From: Exiguobacterium acetylicum DSM 20416
GTDB lineage: Bacteria; Bacillota; Bacilli; Exiguobacteriales; Exiguobacteriaceae
Assembly: GCF_000702605.1 (NCBI RefSeq)
Contig: NZ_JNIR01000001.1
Location: 3,056,001 to 3,120,000, forward strand
Reading direction: 5' to 3'
Length of the DNA stretch: 64,000 nt
Positions 26,609 to 35,217 of this stretch are shown here, in pieces. The stretch's first letter is position 1; each line of letters begins with the position of its first letter. The notes under the pieces are model-generated. The model was not told where the DNA came from. It saw only the letters and a program-made list of their open reading frames with translations, and did no database searches. Made by a program: the position numbers and the translations under genes.

Positions 26609-26651
26609 AAAAAACGTCTTTTCTACGCTGACTGTAGAAAAGACGTTTTTT
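26609..26651. terminator. Bidirectional terminator
   Basis: A perfect 18-bp stem (26609-26626 / 26634-26651) with A6 and T6 ends; the right arm runs into the stop codon of the convergent ASCH gene. Confidence 0.92.
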
Positions 26652-26992
26652 TATGACAGCAACTCGATGTGAAGAGCCAGTGCCCCGTACTGTTGCTCAG
26701 CTTCTGGTGAATAGATCGTGTAGGTTGACGTCACGAGTTCGTCGAGCGACCAACCGACACAGTCGATAGCTTCGTTCGGTATGTGTTCATAAAGCGCTCG
26801 GAAATCAGGAAAGACCTGTCGTTTTGTTACACGAACAAGTAGCGTCTCGCTCGTTTCCGCATGGGTGAACTGAATCTGGTCACCGACTTTTACCTGTTGC
26901 CGTTTTGGATCATTCAATCGAATCTCGACGGTCTTTCGTCCTTGTTCAATCGAACGAAACGGTTCTTCAAATAATCCCATTTCATGTCTCAT
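26651..26992 (-). CDS. ASCH-domain protein
   Basis: A 113-residue protein with the ASCH fold pattern: LFEEPFRSIEQGRKTVEIRLNDPKRQQVKVGDQIQF, where the K-T-E-R core and the GD turn are diagnostic. ASCH domains are PUA-like and bind RNA or modified nucleosides; some hydrolyse N4-acetylcytidine (YqfB). The start is the ATG at 26992 with only a moderate ribosome site (AAGGAGTGAG further upstream). Single gene, divergent from the MarR/ABC operon. Enzymatic activity is not certain. Confidence 0.82.
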   Translation of the reverse strand: MRHEMGLFEEPFRSIEQGRKTVEIRLNDPKRQQVKVGDQIQFTHAETSETLLVRVTKRQVFPDFRALYEHIPNEAIDCVGWSLDELVTSTYTIYSPEAEQQYGALALHIELLS

Positions 26993-27058
26993 CTATGCTC
27001 ACTCCTTGTCTTCCTTGAGCATAGCAAAAACTATGTGATTTTTCACATTGCCTTTTCG

Positions 27059-27087
27059 TTGACAATCAAAAATAATCGGCGTAATTT
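27059..27087 (+). promoter_or_regulatory. Promoter of the MarR-ABC exporter operon
   Basis: TTGACA (27059-27064) is perfect; 17 bases later TAATTT (27082-27087), overlapping TTTAAT, forms a weak -10. Confidence 0.55.
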
Positions 27088-27102
27088 AATTCATATAAGT
27101 AA

Positions 27103-27135
27103 TTGTTCCTTTTGGAACGATTTGAAATGGAACAA
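27103..27135. promoter_or_regulatory. Inverted repeats, probable MarR operator
   Basis: GTTCC-TTTT-GGAAC (27105-27118) is a perfect short palindrome, and TTGTTCC (27103-27109) also pairs with GGAACAA (27129-27135). They lie between the promoter and the marR ribosome site, where binding would shut the operon. Confidence 0.55.
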
Positions 27136-27149
27136 GGAGGCGAAACAAG

Positions 27150-27635
27150 ATGGATCAAACGGAAACGACCCGTTCGACTGCGATGATGCAGTCGTTTTGG
27201 AATGTCCAGCGCCATCTGGTCCGAGCAGCGCATCAGACGGCACAGGAAAACGGACTTAGTTTACCGCAATTTCATAGCTTGATGACGATTGCACCGCGTG
27301 GACCGATCTCGCAAAAAGAGCTCGCCGCACATACGCACTTACCGAAAAGTACCCTCAGTCAGTCGATTGAAGGTCTCGTCCAATCGGGCTGGGTCATTCG
27401 GGAGACGAATCCCGACAATCGACGGGAAGTCGTCTTAAAGCTTAGTGATCAAGGGCAGCAATTCGTCACTGACATCAAGGAACAAGAGAAGGGGATGCAA
27501 CGTCAACTGGAGCAAGTGCTTGCGACGATTGACCCGGACGTATTCGAACAGATGCTTGAAACACACGCAGTGATTGCTGAGGGAATCGGTCAGATTTTAC
27601 GTCCAGATCTGAAAGGAGGATGTTCGGATGATTAA
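27150..27635 (+). CDS. MarR-family repressor of the adjacent ABC exporter
   Basis: A 161-residue winged-helix regulator: recognition region ISQKELAAHTHLPKSTLSQSIEGLVQSGWVIRETNPDNRREVVLKLS includes the DxR wing signature. Flanking helices form the dimer interface. The ATG follows AAGGAGGCG. Its end overlaps the first exporter gene by eight bases, so it is the first gene of a three-gene operon. By analogy with YheG/BmrR-type systems it should repress the operon and be released by a toxic ligand or antibiotic. Confidence 0.9.
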   Translation: MDQTETTRSTAMMQSFWNVQRHLVRAAHQTAQENGLSLPQFHSLMTIAPRGPISQKELAAHTHLPKSTLSQSIEGLVQSGWVIRETNPDNRREVVLKLSDQGQQFVTDIKEQEKGMQRQLEQVLATIDPDVFEQMLETHAVIAEGIGQILRPDLKGGCSDD

Positions 27636-29352
27636 GTTACTCAAACGGTTGACGGTCTATAAATGGGCGGTCCTTGCTGTGCTCGTCTTGGTTTTTGCGC
27701 AGTCGATGTCCGATTTGTATTTACCGACACTGATGGCGGACATCATCGATAAAGGCGTCGTTACCGGCGATACCGCGTATATCTGGAAAATTGGTGCCGT
27801 CATGCTGGGGATTACCGGTATCGGAGCGTTAGCCGCGGTTGCCGCCAGTTATTATTCATCGAAGGCAACGATGGGACTCGGACGGGATATCCGTCGTCAA
27901 GTCTTCAACCATGTCGAACGGTTCTCTCTGCAAGAGTTCGACCAAGTCGGAACGGCGTCATTGATTACACGGACGACGAACGATATCACACAAGTCCAAC
28001 AAGTCGTCATCATGATGTTACGGATGGTTGTCAGTGCACCGATCATGTTCATCGGTGGATTGATCATGGCTGTCTCAAAAGATGCCAAACTATCGCTCGT
28101 CATTGTCGCGGCGATGCCGGTCCTTGTGATTTCAATCCTGTTGATTTTGTGGAAAGGGGTTCCGTTGTTTGGGAAGGTTCAAAAACGACTCGACCGTCTG
28201 AACCTCGTCCTGCGGGAAAACCTGACCGGGATTCGTGTCATCCGTGCCTTTAACCGGGAACGCGATGAACAGGTTCGATTAACGAAAGCGAACGCGGATT
28301 TAACAGAAGTCTCGATCAAGGTCAATAAAATCATGGCGTTCTTGATGCCGGTCATGATGCTCGTCATGAACTTGACGGTCGTCGGTGTCATTTGGTTCGG
28401 GGGAATTCGGATCGACAATGGTGGTATGCAGATTGGGGACTTGATGGCGTTCATCCAGTACGTCATGCAAATCATGTTCGCTCTCGTCATGGCGTCGGTC
28501 ATGTTCGTTATGATTCCGCGGGCAGCCGTCTCGGCGAAACGGATTAATGAAGTCCTCGAGATGACTCCGACGATGATTGATGAGGGCACACAAACCGCCG
28601 ATCGTGAAAAAGGAACGCTCATCTTTGATTGTGTCACGTTCCGTTACCCAGGAGCTGAGACACCCGTCTTATCCGATATCAGCTTTGCGGCACGACCAGG
28701 TGAAGTAACAGCTGTGATCGGGGGAACGGGTTCCGGTAAATCAACGCTCGTTAATTTGATTCCTCGTTTTTATGACGTGACGGAAGGTAGTATCCGCGTC
28801 AATGGCGTCGATAGCCAGGATGTACCGCAAGAGGAATTGCGGTCGAAAATCGGCTTCGTTCCCCAAAAGGCGTTACTGTTCACAGGTACGATCGCCGAAA
28901 ACATTCGCTTCGGGAAAGAGGATGCGACAGACGAAGAAGTCGCACATGCGGCACAAATCGCACAAGCGACCGATTTCATTGAACGGATGCCGGACGGTTA
29001 CGACGCGCGGATCGAACAAGGTGGATCGAACGTCTCTGGTGGACAAAAACAACGGTTGTCGATTGCGCGGGCCCTCGTTCGTCGACCGGATCTATATGTC
29101 TTTGATGATAGTTTTTCAGCGCTCGACTTTAAAACTGATGCCGCACTTCGAAAAGCCTTACGAGAAGAAACGCGCGAAGCGACCGTCTTGATCGTTGCTC
29201 AGCGTGTCAGCACGGTCATTGATGCCGATCAAATCATCGTCCTGGATGAAGGGAAAGTCGCCGGAATCGGGACACACGATGAATTGTTTGCTGACAATGC
29301 CGTCTATCAGGAAATCGTGAAGTCACAACTATCAGAGGAGGAAATCGCATGA
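27628..29352 (+). CDS. Heterodimeric ABC multidrug exporter subunit A (degenerate Walker B)
   Basis: A 574-residue half-transporter: six membrane helices (1-310) then a nucleotide-binding domain with Walker A GGTGSGKST near 368, signature VSGGQ near 470 and Walker B LYVFDDSFSALD. The usual catalytic Glu after Walker B is Asp, so this half carries one element of a degenerate ATP site, as in BmrC, LmrC and TM287. It overlaps the partner gene by four bases. Together they should export lipophilic drugs or lipids. Confidence 0.92.
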   Translation: MIKLLKRLTVYKWAVLAVLVLVFAQSMSDLYLPTLMADIIDKGVVTGDTAYIWKIGAVMLGITGIGALAAVAASYYSSKATMGLGRDIRRQVFNHVERFSLQEFDQVGTASLITRTTNDITQVQQVVIMMLRMVVSAPIMFIGGLIMAVSKDAKLSLVIVAAMPVLVISILLILWKGVPLFGKVQKRLDRLNLVLRENLTGIRVIRAFNRERDEQVRLTKANADLTEVSIKVNKIMAFLMPVMMLVMNLTVVGVIWFGGIRIDNGGMQIGDLMAFIQYVMQIMFALVMASVMFVMIPRAAVSAKRINEVLEMTPTMIDEGTQTADREKGTLIFDCVTFRYPGAETPVLSDISFAARPGEVTAVIGGTGSGKSTLVNLIPRFYDVTEGSIRVNGVDSQDVPQEELRSKIGFVPQKALLFTGTIAENIRFGKEDATDEEVAHAAQIAQATDFIERMPDGYDARIEQGGSNVSGGQKQRLSIARALVRRPDLYVFDDSFSALDFKTDAALRKALREETREATVLIVAQRVSTVIDADQIIVLDEGKVAGIGTHDELFADNAVYQEIVKSQLSEEEIA

Positions 29353-31205
29353 GTGAGAAAAAACGACCTGCCGGCGGTCCTCCGCCTGGTGGTCCCGGTG
29401 GCGGAAATATGATGATGCTCGGAGAAAAACCAAAGGATTTCAAAGCAACGTTCCGTCGTTTGCTTCGGTATCTGCGTCCGCGTCGGACGGCACTCGTTGG
29501 TGTTTTCCTTGCAGCCATCCTCAGTACGGTCTTCATGATTGCCGGTCCGAAAATCATGGGGACGGCAATCACGGAATTGTTTGAAGGGGCATATGCGAAG
29601 TTCCAAGGTGTGCCGGGAGCGGCGATCGATTTCACGAAAATCGGACAGATCCTGCTCTGGCTCGCTGGACTGTATATCATCAGTAGTCTGTTTAATTACT
29701 TGCAACAGTATTTGATGTCGGGTATCGCTCAAAAAACGGTCTATGATTTACGCGAGGACGTCAATCATAAACTCGAACGCCTGCCGTTAAAATACTACGA
29801 TGGTCGTCCGAACGGGGAGACACTCAGCCGCGTGACGAACGATATCGATACGATCGGCAGTACGTTACAACAAAGTGTGACATCGTTCATCACCTCGATC
29901 GTGACAATCGTCGGGATTTTGATCATGATGTTGACGATCAGTCCATTGTTAACACTGATTTCACTCGTTTCGTTACCCGTTTCAATTTTTGCGATTCGTC
30001 CGATTTTGAAACGATCCCAAAAATACTTTGCCGACCAACAACGGACGCTTGGACAATTGAACGGACACGTCGAAGAAATGTATACCGGACACTCGGTCGT
30101 CAAGGCATTCGGACATGAACGCAAAGCGGTCGAGCAATTTGATGCCGTCAACGAAGAATTGTATGAAGCAGGGCGTAAAGCGCAGTTCATCTCCGGGATC
30201 ATCATGCCGATGATGATGTTCATCGGGAATATCAGTTACGTTCTGATCAGTATCGTCGGTGGGATTCTTGTCACGCAACGGGCGATCTCGATCGGGGATA
30301 TCCAAGCATTCATCACCTATACACGCCAGTTCACGCAACCGATCACTCAGACGGCGAACATCGCGAACATCGTCCAATCGACCGTCGCAGCAGCAGAACG
30401 TGTCTTCGAATTATTGGACGAAGAAGAAGAGATCAAGGAAGTGACGACACATCGTCTCACGCGGGCTGAAGGAGCGGTTGCGTTCGAACACGTTGATTTT
30501 GGTTACGGAACCGACCTCTTGATCGAGGATATGAACATCGATGTCGCACCGGGACAAACGGTCGCAATCGTTGGTCCGACGGGTGCCGGTAAGACGACGA
30601 TGATCAATCTATTGATGCGCTTTTATGAGTTGAACGGGGGAACGATCCGGATTGACGGTATCGATACCCGCGAGATGTCACGCGAAGACTTACGGACGAC
30701 GTTCGGTATGGTCTTACAAGATACGTGGCTCTTCAACGGTACGATCCGAGATAACCTTGCTTATGGTAAAAGTGGGGCGACCGAGGAGGAAATCATCGCG
30801 GCAGCCAAAACGGCGCACGCTGATCACTTCATCCGGACGTTGCCGGACGGGTATGATACGGTCTTGAACGAGGAAGCCTCGAACATCTCGCAAGGTCAGA
30901 AACAGTTGTTGACGATTGCGCGGGCCGTTCTTGCCGATCCGCCGATCATGATTCTCGATGAAGCGACCTCTAGTGTGGATACACGGACGGAAGTCTTCAT
31001 CCAGCAAGCGATGCGTCGCTTGATGGAAGGACGGACAAGTTTCGTCATTGCCCATCGTCTCTCGACAATCAAGGATGCCGATTTGATTCTCGTCATGAAT
31101 CAAGGGCGTGTCATCGAGCAGGGCACACATGAAGAATTACTCGAGGCAGATGGTTTTTATGCGGATCTGTACAACAGTCAATTCTCTGAAAAGGAAGTCG
31201 TTTAA
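29349..31205 (+). CDS. Heterodimeric ABC multidrug exporter subunit B
   Basis: A 618-residue half-transporter with a Gly/Pro-rich cytoplasmic N-terminus (PAGGPPPGGPGGGNMMM), six membrane helices and a nucleotide-binding domain: Walker A GPTGAGKTT, signature ISQGQ (the canonical second residue G is replaced by Q), and intact Walker B with catalytic Glu (MILDEATSSVD). Its degenerate signature pairs with the partner's Asp-containing site, giving one consensus and one degenerate ATP site. The N-terminal GGP leader is a hallmark of BmrD/LmrD-type subunits. Confidence 0.92.
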   Translation: MSEKKRPAGGPPPGGPGGGNMMMLGEKPKDFKATFRRLLRYLRPRRTALVGVFLAAILSTVFMIAGPKIMGTAITELFEGAYAKFQGVPGAAIDFTKIGQILLWLAGLYIISSLFNYLQQYLMSGIAQKTVYDLREDVNHKLERLPLKYYDGRPNGETLSRVTNDIDTIGSTLQQSVTSFITSIVTIVGILIMMLTISPLLTLISLVSLPVSIFAIRPILKRSQKYFADQQRTLGQLNGHVEEMYTGHSVVKAFGHERKAVEQFDAVNEELYEAGRKAQFISGIIMPMMMFIGNISYVLISIVGGILVTQRAISIGDIQAFITYTRQFTQPITQTANIANIVQSTVAAAERVFELLDEEEEIKEVTTHRLTRAEGAVAFEHVDFGYGTDLLIEDMNIDVAPGQTVAIVGPTGAGKTTMINLLMRFYELNGGTIRIDGIDTREMSREDLRTTFGMVLQDTWLFNGTIRDNLAYGKSGATEEEIIAAAKTAHADHFIRTLPDGYDTVLNEEASNISQGQKQLLTIARAVLADPPIMILDEATSSVDTRTEVFIQQAMRRLMEGRTSFVIAHRLSTIKDADLILVMNQGRVIEQGTHEELLEADGFYADLYNSQFSEKEVV

Positions 31206-31211
31206 GTTAGT

Positions 31212-31245
31212 GCAGTGTCGTCTTTTAGACGATGCTGCTTTTTTT
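31212..31245 (+). terminator. Terminator of the MarR-ABC operon
   Basis: A 12-bp stem with two G-U pairs (31212-31223 / 31227-31238), a three-base loop and seven T's. Confidence 0.85.
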
Positions 31246-31258
31246 GTGTGCATTTTTC

Positions 31259-31287
31259 TTGAACTTATATACGGTAGGGGGTATATT
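31259..31287 (+). promoter_or_regulatory. Promoter with CstR-like operator in the spacer
   Basis: TTGAAC (31259-31264), exactly 17 bases, TATATT (31282-31287). The spacer and -10 contain ATACG-GTAGGG-GGTAT (31269-31284), matching the ATACC-N6-GGTAT pattern found before the cstR-like gene, with flanking AT palindromy. Persulfide-sensing repression of the rhodanese/cstB pair is the likely meaning. Confidence 0.7.
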
Positions 31288-31335
31288 GAATTCAACAACT
31301 TAACAGCCGAGAGGCATCTACTAGGAGGAATCTTG

Positions 31336-31629
31336 ATGAAACAGATGACGACAGAACAATTACAGCAGGTGTTAACCGAAAGTGCCATCCAATTGATTGA
31401 TGTTCGTGAAACCGATGAGTATGAAAGCGGACATATCGCTGAAGCTAAAAACGTTCCGTTATCCGAATTGACAGAACGGACAGATGAACTCGACGCGTCA
31501 CGTCCGGTCCATATCATCTGCCTATCTGGTGGTCGCAGCATGAATGCAGCGATGTATCTCGAACAAGCAGGATTCGACGTGACGAATGTCAGCGGCGGTA
31601 TGATGAGCTACGAAGGAACAATCGTTTAA
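31336..31629 (+). CDS. Single-domain rhodanese, persulfide metabolism
   Basis: A 97-residue rhodanese with the active-site loop CLSGGRS and the N-terminal VRETDEYESGHI signature. It transfers sulfane sulfur between donors such as glutathione or bacillithiol persulfide and thiols or sulfite. The ATG at 31336 has AGGAGG eight bases upstream. It is 22 bases before the CstB-like gene and shares its CstR-type promoter, so it belongs to the persulfide detoxification response. Confidence 0.9.
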   Translation: MKQMTTEQLQQVLTESAIQLIDVRETDEYESGHIAEAKNVPLSELTERTDELDASRPVHIICLSGGRSMNAAMYLEQAGFDVTNVSGGMMSYEGTIV

Positions 31630-31646
31630 TACACTAGAGGGGGTAT
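31629..31646. promoter_or_regulatory. Possible second CstR-like half-site pair before cstB
   Basis: ATACA-CTAGAGGG-GGTAT resembles the operator, but the centre is eight, not six, bases and the G run doubles as the ribosome site of the next gene. It may be coincidental. Confidence 0.25.
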
Positions 31647-31651
31647 GCACA

Positions 31652-33043
31652 ATGTTGTTACGATATTTCTATGATGAAAAATTAGCGCAGGCGTCATACA
31701 TGGTCGGGTGTCAAATGACAGGAGAAGCGATCGTCATCGATCCTGCCCGGAATATTACACCGTATCTAGAGGTCGCAGAAAAAGAAGGGCTCCGGATCAC
31801 CGCTACGGCGGAAACGCATATTCACGCGGACTTCGTCTCGGGCACACAAGAGTTTGCCAAACGTTACGACACGACGGCTTATCTGTCAGATGAAGGAGAC
31901 GACAACTGGAAATATCAATTCGTCTCGGATATTCACTATGTCCTTGTTAAAGACGGTGACCGGTTCAAAGTAGGAAATGTGACGCTTGAAGTCATGCATA
32001 CCCCGGGGCATACGCCAGAACATATCTCTTTCTTATTATTCGACCGGAATCAACAAGTACCGATGGGCATCTTCACAGGCGATTTCGTCTTCGTCGGAGA
32101 CATCGGACGTCCCGATTTACTAGAAGAAGCAGCTGGTATTAAAGGAACGACAGCCGTTGGGGCAAAGCAAATGTTTGCGTCGTTAAAACGTTTCAAGGCG
32201 TTACCTGATTTTGTCCAAGTTTGGCCAGGACATGGTGCCGGTAGTGCTTGTGGGAAAGCACTCGGAGCAGTTCCGACATCGACGGTCGGATATGAAAAAG
32301 CTACGAACTGGGCATTGCAAGCCGAGGATGAGACTGCGTTCATCAAAGAATTGACGACGGATCAACCAGAACCACCGAACTATTTCGCGATGATGAAACG
32401 CGTGAATAAAGAAGGCATCGCCTTGACGACTAAAATTCCAGAACTCGTGACGAACGAGGATCCAACAGCGTGGACGTCTTCGATGCAGATCGTCGATACG
32501 CGAGATGGTCAGTCGTTCCGGGATAGACATATTCCAGGAACTATCAATATTCCTTATGATGATAAGTTCGTCACTTGGGCTGGTTGGTTACTCGATTTTG
32601 ACCATGATATCGCGATTCTGTCGACGCCAGAGCAACGCAAAACCATTCAACGAGATCTCCAATCGATTGGACTCGATCGCGTCACCCACTGGGCAGATCA
32701 TCAGGCGGTACCAGGATCGATGTTAACGGAACGTTATGAGGACTGGGCAGCAGAAGAAGCGCTAGCAGCTGCAGAGCGAGAAGAAGTCTACGTCCTCGAC
32801 GTCCGGAATAAAACAGAGTGGGACAGTCAACATTACGATCAAGCACAACGCATTCTCTTAGGAAAATTAGTAGCGCGTCAGGATGAACTGCCAACGGATC
32901 GACCGCTTGCTGTTCACTGTGCATCTGGCGTTCGTTCCCGGATGGCGGTTAGTGTATTACAGTCACTCGGATTCAAGGATGTCATTAATATTGACGGTGG
33001 ATATGCAGCGATGCGCACGGTTTTGAACCAACAAACATCATGA
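31652..33043 (+). CDS. cstB: CstB-like persulfide dioxygenase-rhodanese fusion
   Basis: A 463-residue fusion. Residues 1-240 form a metallo-beta-lactamase persulfide dioxygenase with iron-ligand motif His56-Ile-His58-Ala-Asp60 (THIHADFVSG) and HTPGHTPEH; 260-355 is a rhodanese homology domain without its cysteine; 365-460 is an active rhodanese with Cys423 in CASGVRS. This three-part order is that of Staphylococcus aureus CstB, which oxidises persulfides with O2 and sulfite/thiosulfate chemistry. It follows a rhodanese gene under a CstR-like operator and ends at a terminator. Sulfite made here could leave through the TauE-type exporters encoded further right. Confidence 0.9.
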   Translation: MLLRYFYDEKLAQASYMVGCQMTGEAIVIDPARNITPYLEVAEKEGLRITATAETHIHADFVSGTQEFAKRYDTTAYLSDEGDDNWKYQFVSDIHYVLVKDGDRFKVGNVTLEVMHTPGHTPEHISFLLFDRNQQVPMGIFTGDFVFVGDIGRPDLLEEAAGIKGTTAVGAKQMFASLKRFKALPDFVQVWPGHGAGSACGKALGAVPTSTVGYEKATNWALQAEDETAFIKELTTDQPEPPNYFAMMKRVNKEGIALTTKIPELVTNEDPTAWTSSMQIVDTRDGQSFRDRHIPGTINIPYDDKFVTWAGWLLDFDHDIAILSTPEQRKTIQRDLQSIGLDRVTHWADHQAVPGSMLTERYEDWAAEEALAAAEREEVYVLDVRNKTEWDSQHYDQAQRILLGKLVARQDELPTDRPLAVHCASGVRSRMAVSVLQSLGFKDVINIDGGYAAMRTVLNQQTS

Positions 33044-33051
33044 TACGACGG

Positions 33052-33083
33052 ACTGGGTGGCAGCATATGCCATCCAGTTTTTT
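33052..33083 (+). terminator. Terminator after cstB
   Basis: An 11-bp stem (33052-33062 / 33068-33078, one G-U), a five-base loop, followed by T6. Confidence 0.88.
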
Positions 33084-33124
33084 GTATTGAAAACAAGAAA
33101 CGCCACATTCTGGTACGAACACGG

Positions 33125-33150
33125 GTTTAATAAATCCTTTACCTGGGGAA
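33125..33150 (+). promoter_or_regulatory. SigB-like promoter
   Basis: GTTTAA (33125-33130), 14 bases, GGGGAA (33145-33150). The -35 is a perfect SigB hexamer; the -10 is imperfect. It lies about 55 bases before the channel gene. Confidence 0.4.
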
Positions 33151-33204
33151 ATTAAAGAAGTGTCAGAAATATATAAATTTATTTAGGTGAAGGAGTGTGG
33201 CAGG

Positions 33205-35001
33205 ATGAATAACATTTGGAATGGAACGTCGTTGAACTTAAACGGCATTCTCGGATCACTCGGCAACTTGCTTGGAGCGATCATCGTCTTTTTGATTGGC
33301 TGGCTCATTGCCAAGCTGATTGCGAACGGAATTCAAAAAGCGTTAGAGAAGTCTGGGGTCGTCAACAAGTTGGCACCTCAAAAAGAAGGTACACCACCAA
33401 AGAAGAAGAAGTGGACACCTGAAAAAATCATCGGGACCGTCGTCTTTTGGGTTCTCATGGTGTTTGTTCTCATCTTGGTCTTCAACATCCTTGATCTGAA
33501 CATCATTGCTGGACCACTCGCAGATACGATGAGTACATTACTCGCGGCAATCCCGAACATCTTGAAAGCAGCACTTATCCTTCTCTTGGCGTACGTCATC
33601 GCGGTCGTTCTCCGTATGATCATTGTCAAAGCAGGAACGAAGCTGATGGCGAACGATAAAGTACGTTCGAACAAGATGCTTCAAGGTCAGACGGACTTAT
33701 CGTCTTACCCGAAAATCGCGGGAGAAATTGTCTTCTATCTCGTTTTACTTCTGTTCCTACCGGGTGTCCTCGATGCGTTGAACATTGAGAGTGTCTCTCA
33801 GCCGTTCAGCCAATTGTTATCGTCATTCCTTGGATTTATTCCACGCTTGATTGCGGCGGCAGCCATCTTCTTCGTCGGCTTCCTCGTAGCGAAAATCGTC
33901 CGCGATATCGTGACGAATTTCCTTCATGCTGTTGGAACAGATAAATTCGCAGCTCGCTTCAACCTTGGGTCAACGGATCAAAAAGATGCGAAATCACTTT
34001 CGTCGATTCTCGGAACAGTCGTCTTCATCTTGATTCTGATTCCAATCACGATTTCAGCACTTGATCAATTGAATATTAAAGGAATCACAGGACCAGCGAT
34101 CAACATGTTGAACGATGTCCTCGGTATGATTCCAAACATCATCGTCGGTATCGTTCTGATTCTTGTCGGTCTTTATGTCGGACGTTTCATCAAGAAATTC
34201 GTTACGGATCTCTTATCACGTCTTGGTTTCAACAACCTGACACGTCACTTGAAAATCGGTACGTGGGATGCAAACCAAGCTTCTACATCACCAGCTTCCA
34301 TCGTTGGTGCACTCGTTGAGATCGTCATCGTCGTTCTCTTCGTCGTCGAAGCCTTCAACTTGATTGGTCTTGACTTCATGGTCGACCTCGGTCGTGCCGT
34401 CCTTGCGTTCTTACCGAGCGTCTTAACAGCGATTATCATTCTCGCAATCGGGATCATCGTCAGCAACCTCGTCAAACGTACGATGGACAGCCTGTTCGGC
34501 AACTCTGAACTGAAAGTCCTCTCAAGCGTTGCGAAGTATGCGATTCTTGCGCTTGCTGTCTTCATGGCACTTGATCAACTTGGTGTTGCTGATACGATCG
34601 TTAACTCGGCCTTCATCTTGATCCTAGGGGCACTTGCACTTGCTTTCGGTCTTGCCTTTGGTCTTGGTGGACGTGATAATGCATCGCGTTACCTCGATCG
34701 TCTACAGAAGAAAGCAGAAAATACGGAAGTCGACACATCGAACCTTCCAAGTAAGTCAGCATCAACTTCATCATCACCGAACTTAAAAGATGCAGCAAAA
34801 GGTGCAGCTTCACAAGCAGCTGATGATGTCACACCAGACCGTACACCGCGTTCAGCTCGTTCATCTTCAACAGATGAGACAACACATGGTACACCAAAAG
34901 GTGCATTACCAGAAAATGATTTAGCACAACAAGATGATTACCCGATCGATCCAGACGATCATAAAGGTCCTAACCTCGATCATCCAAACGATCGCCCATA
35001 A
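33205..35001 (+). CDS. CmpX-like mechanosensitive-type membrane protein with repeated TM-helix modules
   Basis: A 598-residue integral membrane protein built of repeats: pairs of helices with the motif IP-ILKAAL/IPRLIAAA/IPNIIVGI/LPSVLTAI followed by VxFLVAKIV-like segments recur at least four times, the conserved TM-helix repeat found in CmpX and other MscS-related proteins. A soluble, Ser/Thr/Asp-rich tail (about 510-598) ends the protein. The ATG at 33205 has AAGGAGTG eight bases upstream. It probably helps in osmotic or envelope stress; a SigB-like promoter agrees. No MscS beta-domain is evident, so channel activity is not shown. Confidence 0.82.
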   Translation: MNNIWNGTSLNLNGILGSLGNLLGAIIVFLIGWLIAKLIANGIQKALEKSGVVNKLAPQKEGTPPKKKKWTPEKIIGTVVFWVLMVFVLILVFNILDLNIIAGPLADTMSTLLAAIPNILKAALILLLAYVIAVVLRMIIVKAGTKLMANDKVRSNKMLQGQTDLSSYPKIAGEIVFYLVLLLFLPGVLDALNIESVSQPFSQLLSSFLGFIPRLIAAAAIFFVGFLVAKIVRDIVTNFLHAVGTDKFAARFNLGSTDQKDAKSLSSILGTVVFILILIPITISALDQLNIKGITGPAINMLNDVLGMIPNIIVGIVLILVGLYVGRFIKKFVTDLLSRLGFNNLTRHLKIGTWDANQASTSPASIVGALVEIVIVVLFVVEAFNLIGLDFMVDLGRAVLAFLPSVLTAIIILAIGIIVSNLVKRTMDSLFGNSELKVLSSVAKYAILALAVFMALDQLGVADTIVNSAFILILGALALAFGLAFGLGGRDNASRYLDRLQKKAENTEVDTSNLPSKSASTSSSPNLKDAAKGAASQAADDVTPDRTPRSARSSSTDETTHGTPKGALPENDLAQQDDYPIDPDDHKGPNLDHPNDRP

Positions 35002-35010
35002 TGTAATGAT

Positions 35011-35047
35011 AAAAAACCTTTCCTTTGTTCTGAAGGAAAGGTTTTTT
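35011..35047. terminator. Terminator
   Basis: A perfect 15-bp stem (35011-35025 / 35033-35047) with A6/T6 ends and a seven-base loop. Confidence 0.92.
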
Positions 35048-35081
35048 ACGTTTATGCATCAAAGCGTTATTGCATTTTACA

Positions 35082-35100
35082 AAAGTGGTTTGACCACTTT
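35082..35100. promoter_or_regulatory. Perfect inverted repeat upstream of the permease
   Basis: AAAGTGGT-TTG-ACCACTTT, eight-bp arms around three bases, without a T tract. It lies about 45 bases upstream of the extended -10 and is a good candidate operator for an unknown regulator. Confidence 0.5.
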
Positions 35101-35143
35101 GTGAAAAAATACAAAAAAAAGACTTATCGAACTTGACATCGTT

Positions 35144-35152
35144 TGTTATGAT
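35144..35152 (+). promoter_or_regulatory. Extended -10 promoter of the amino-acid permease
   Basis: TGTTATGAT provides TG-N-TATGAT, an extended -10 element. The TTGACA at 35133 is too close to serve as its -35. Confidence 0.45.
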
Positions 35153-35217
35153 TAGAAAGTCAATTCACTCAATGATTTGAATATTCAGAAAAAATAGAAA
35201 AGTTCGGAGGATGAAAC

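Noticed and set aside
35133-35138. TTGACA as the -35 of the permease promoter
   Set aside because: Only eight bases separate it from TATGAT; the extended -10 explains the promoter better.
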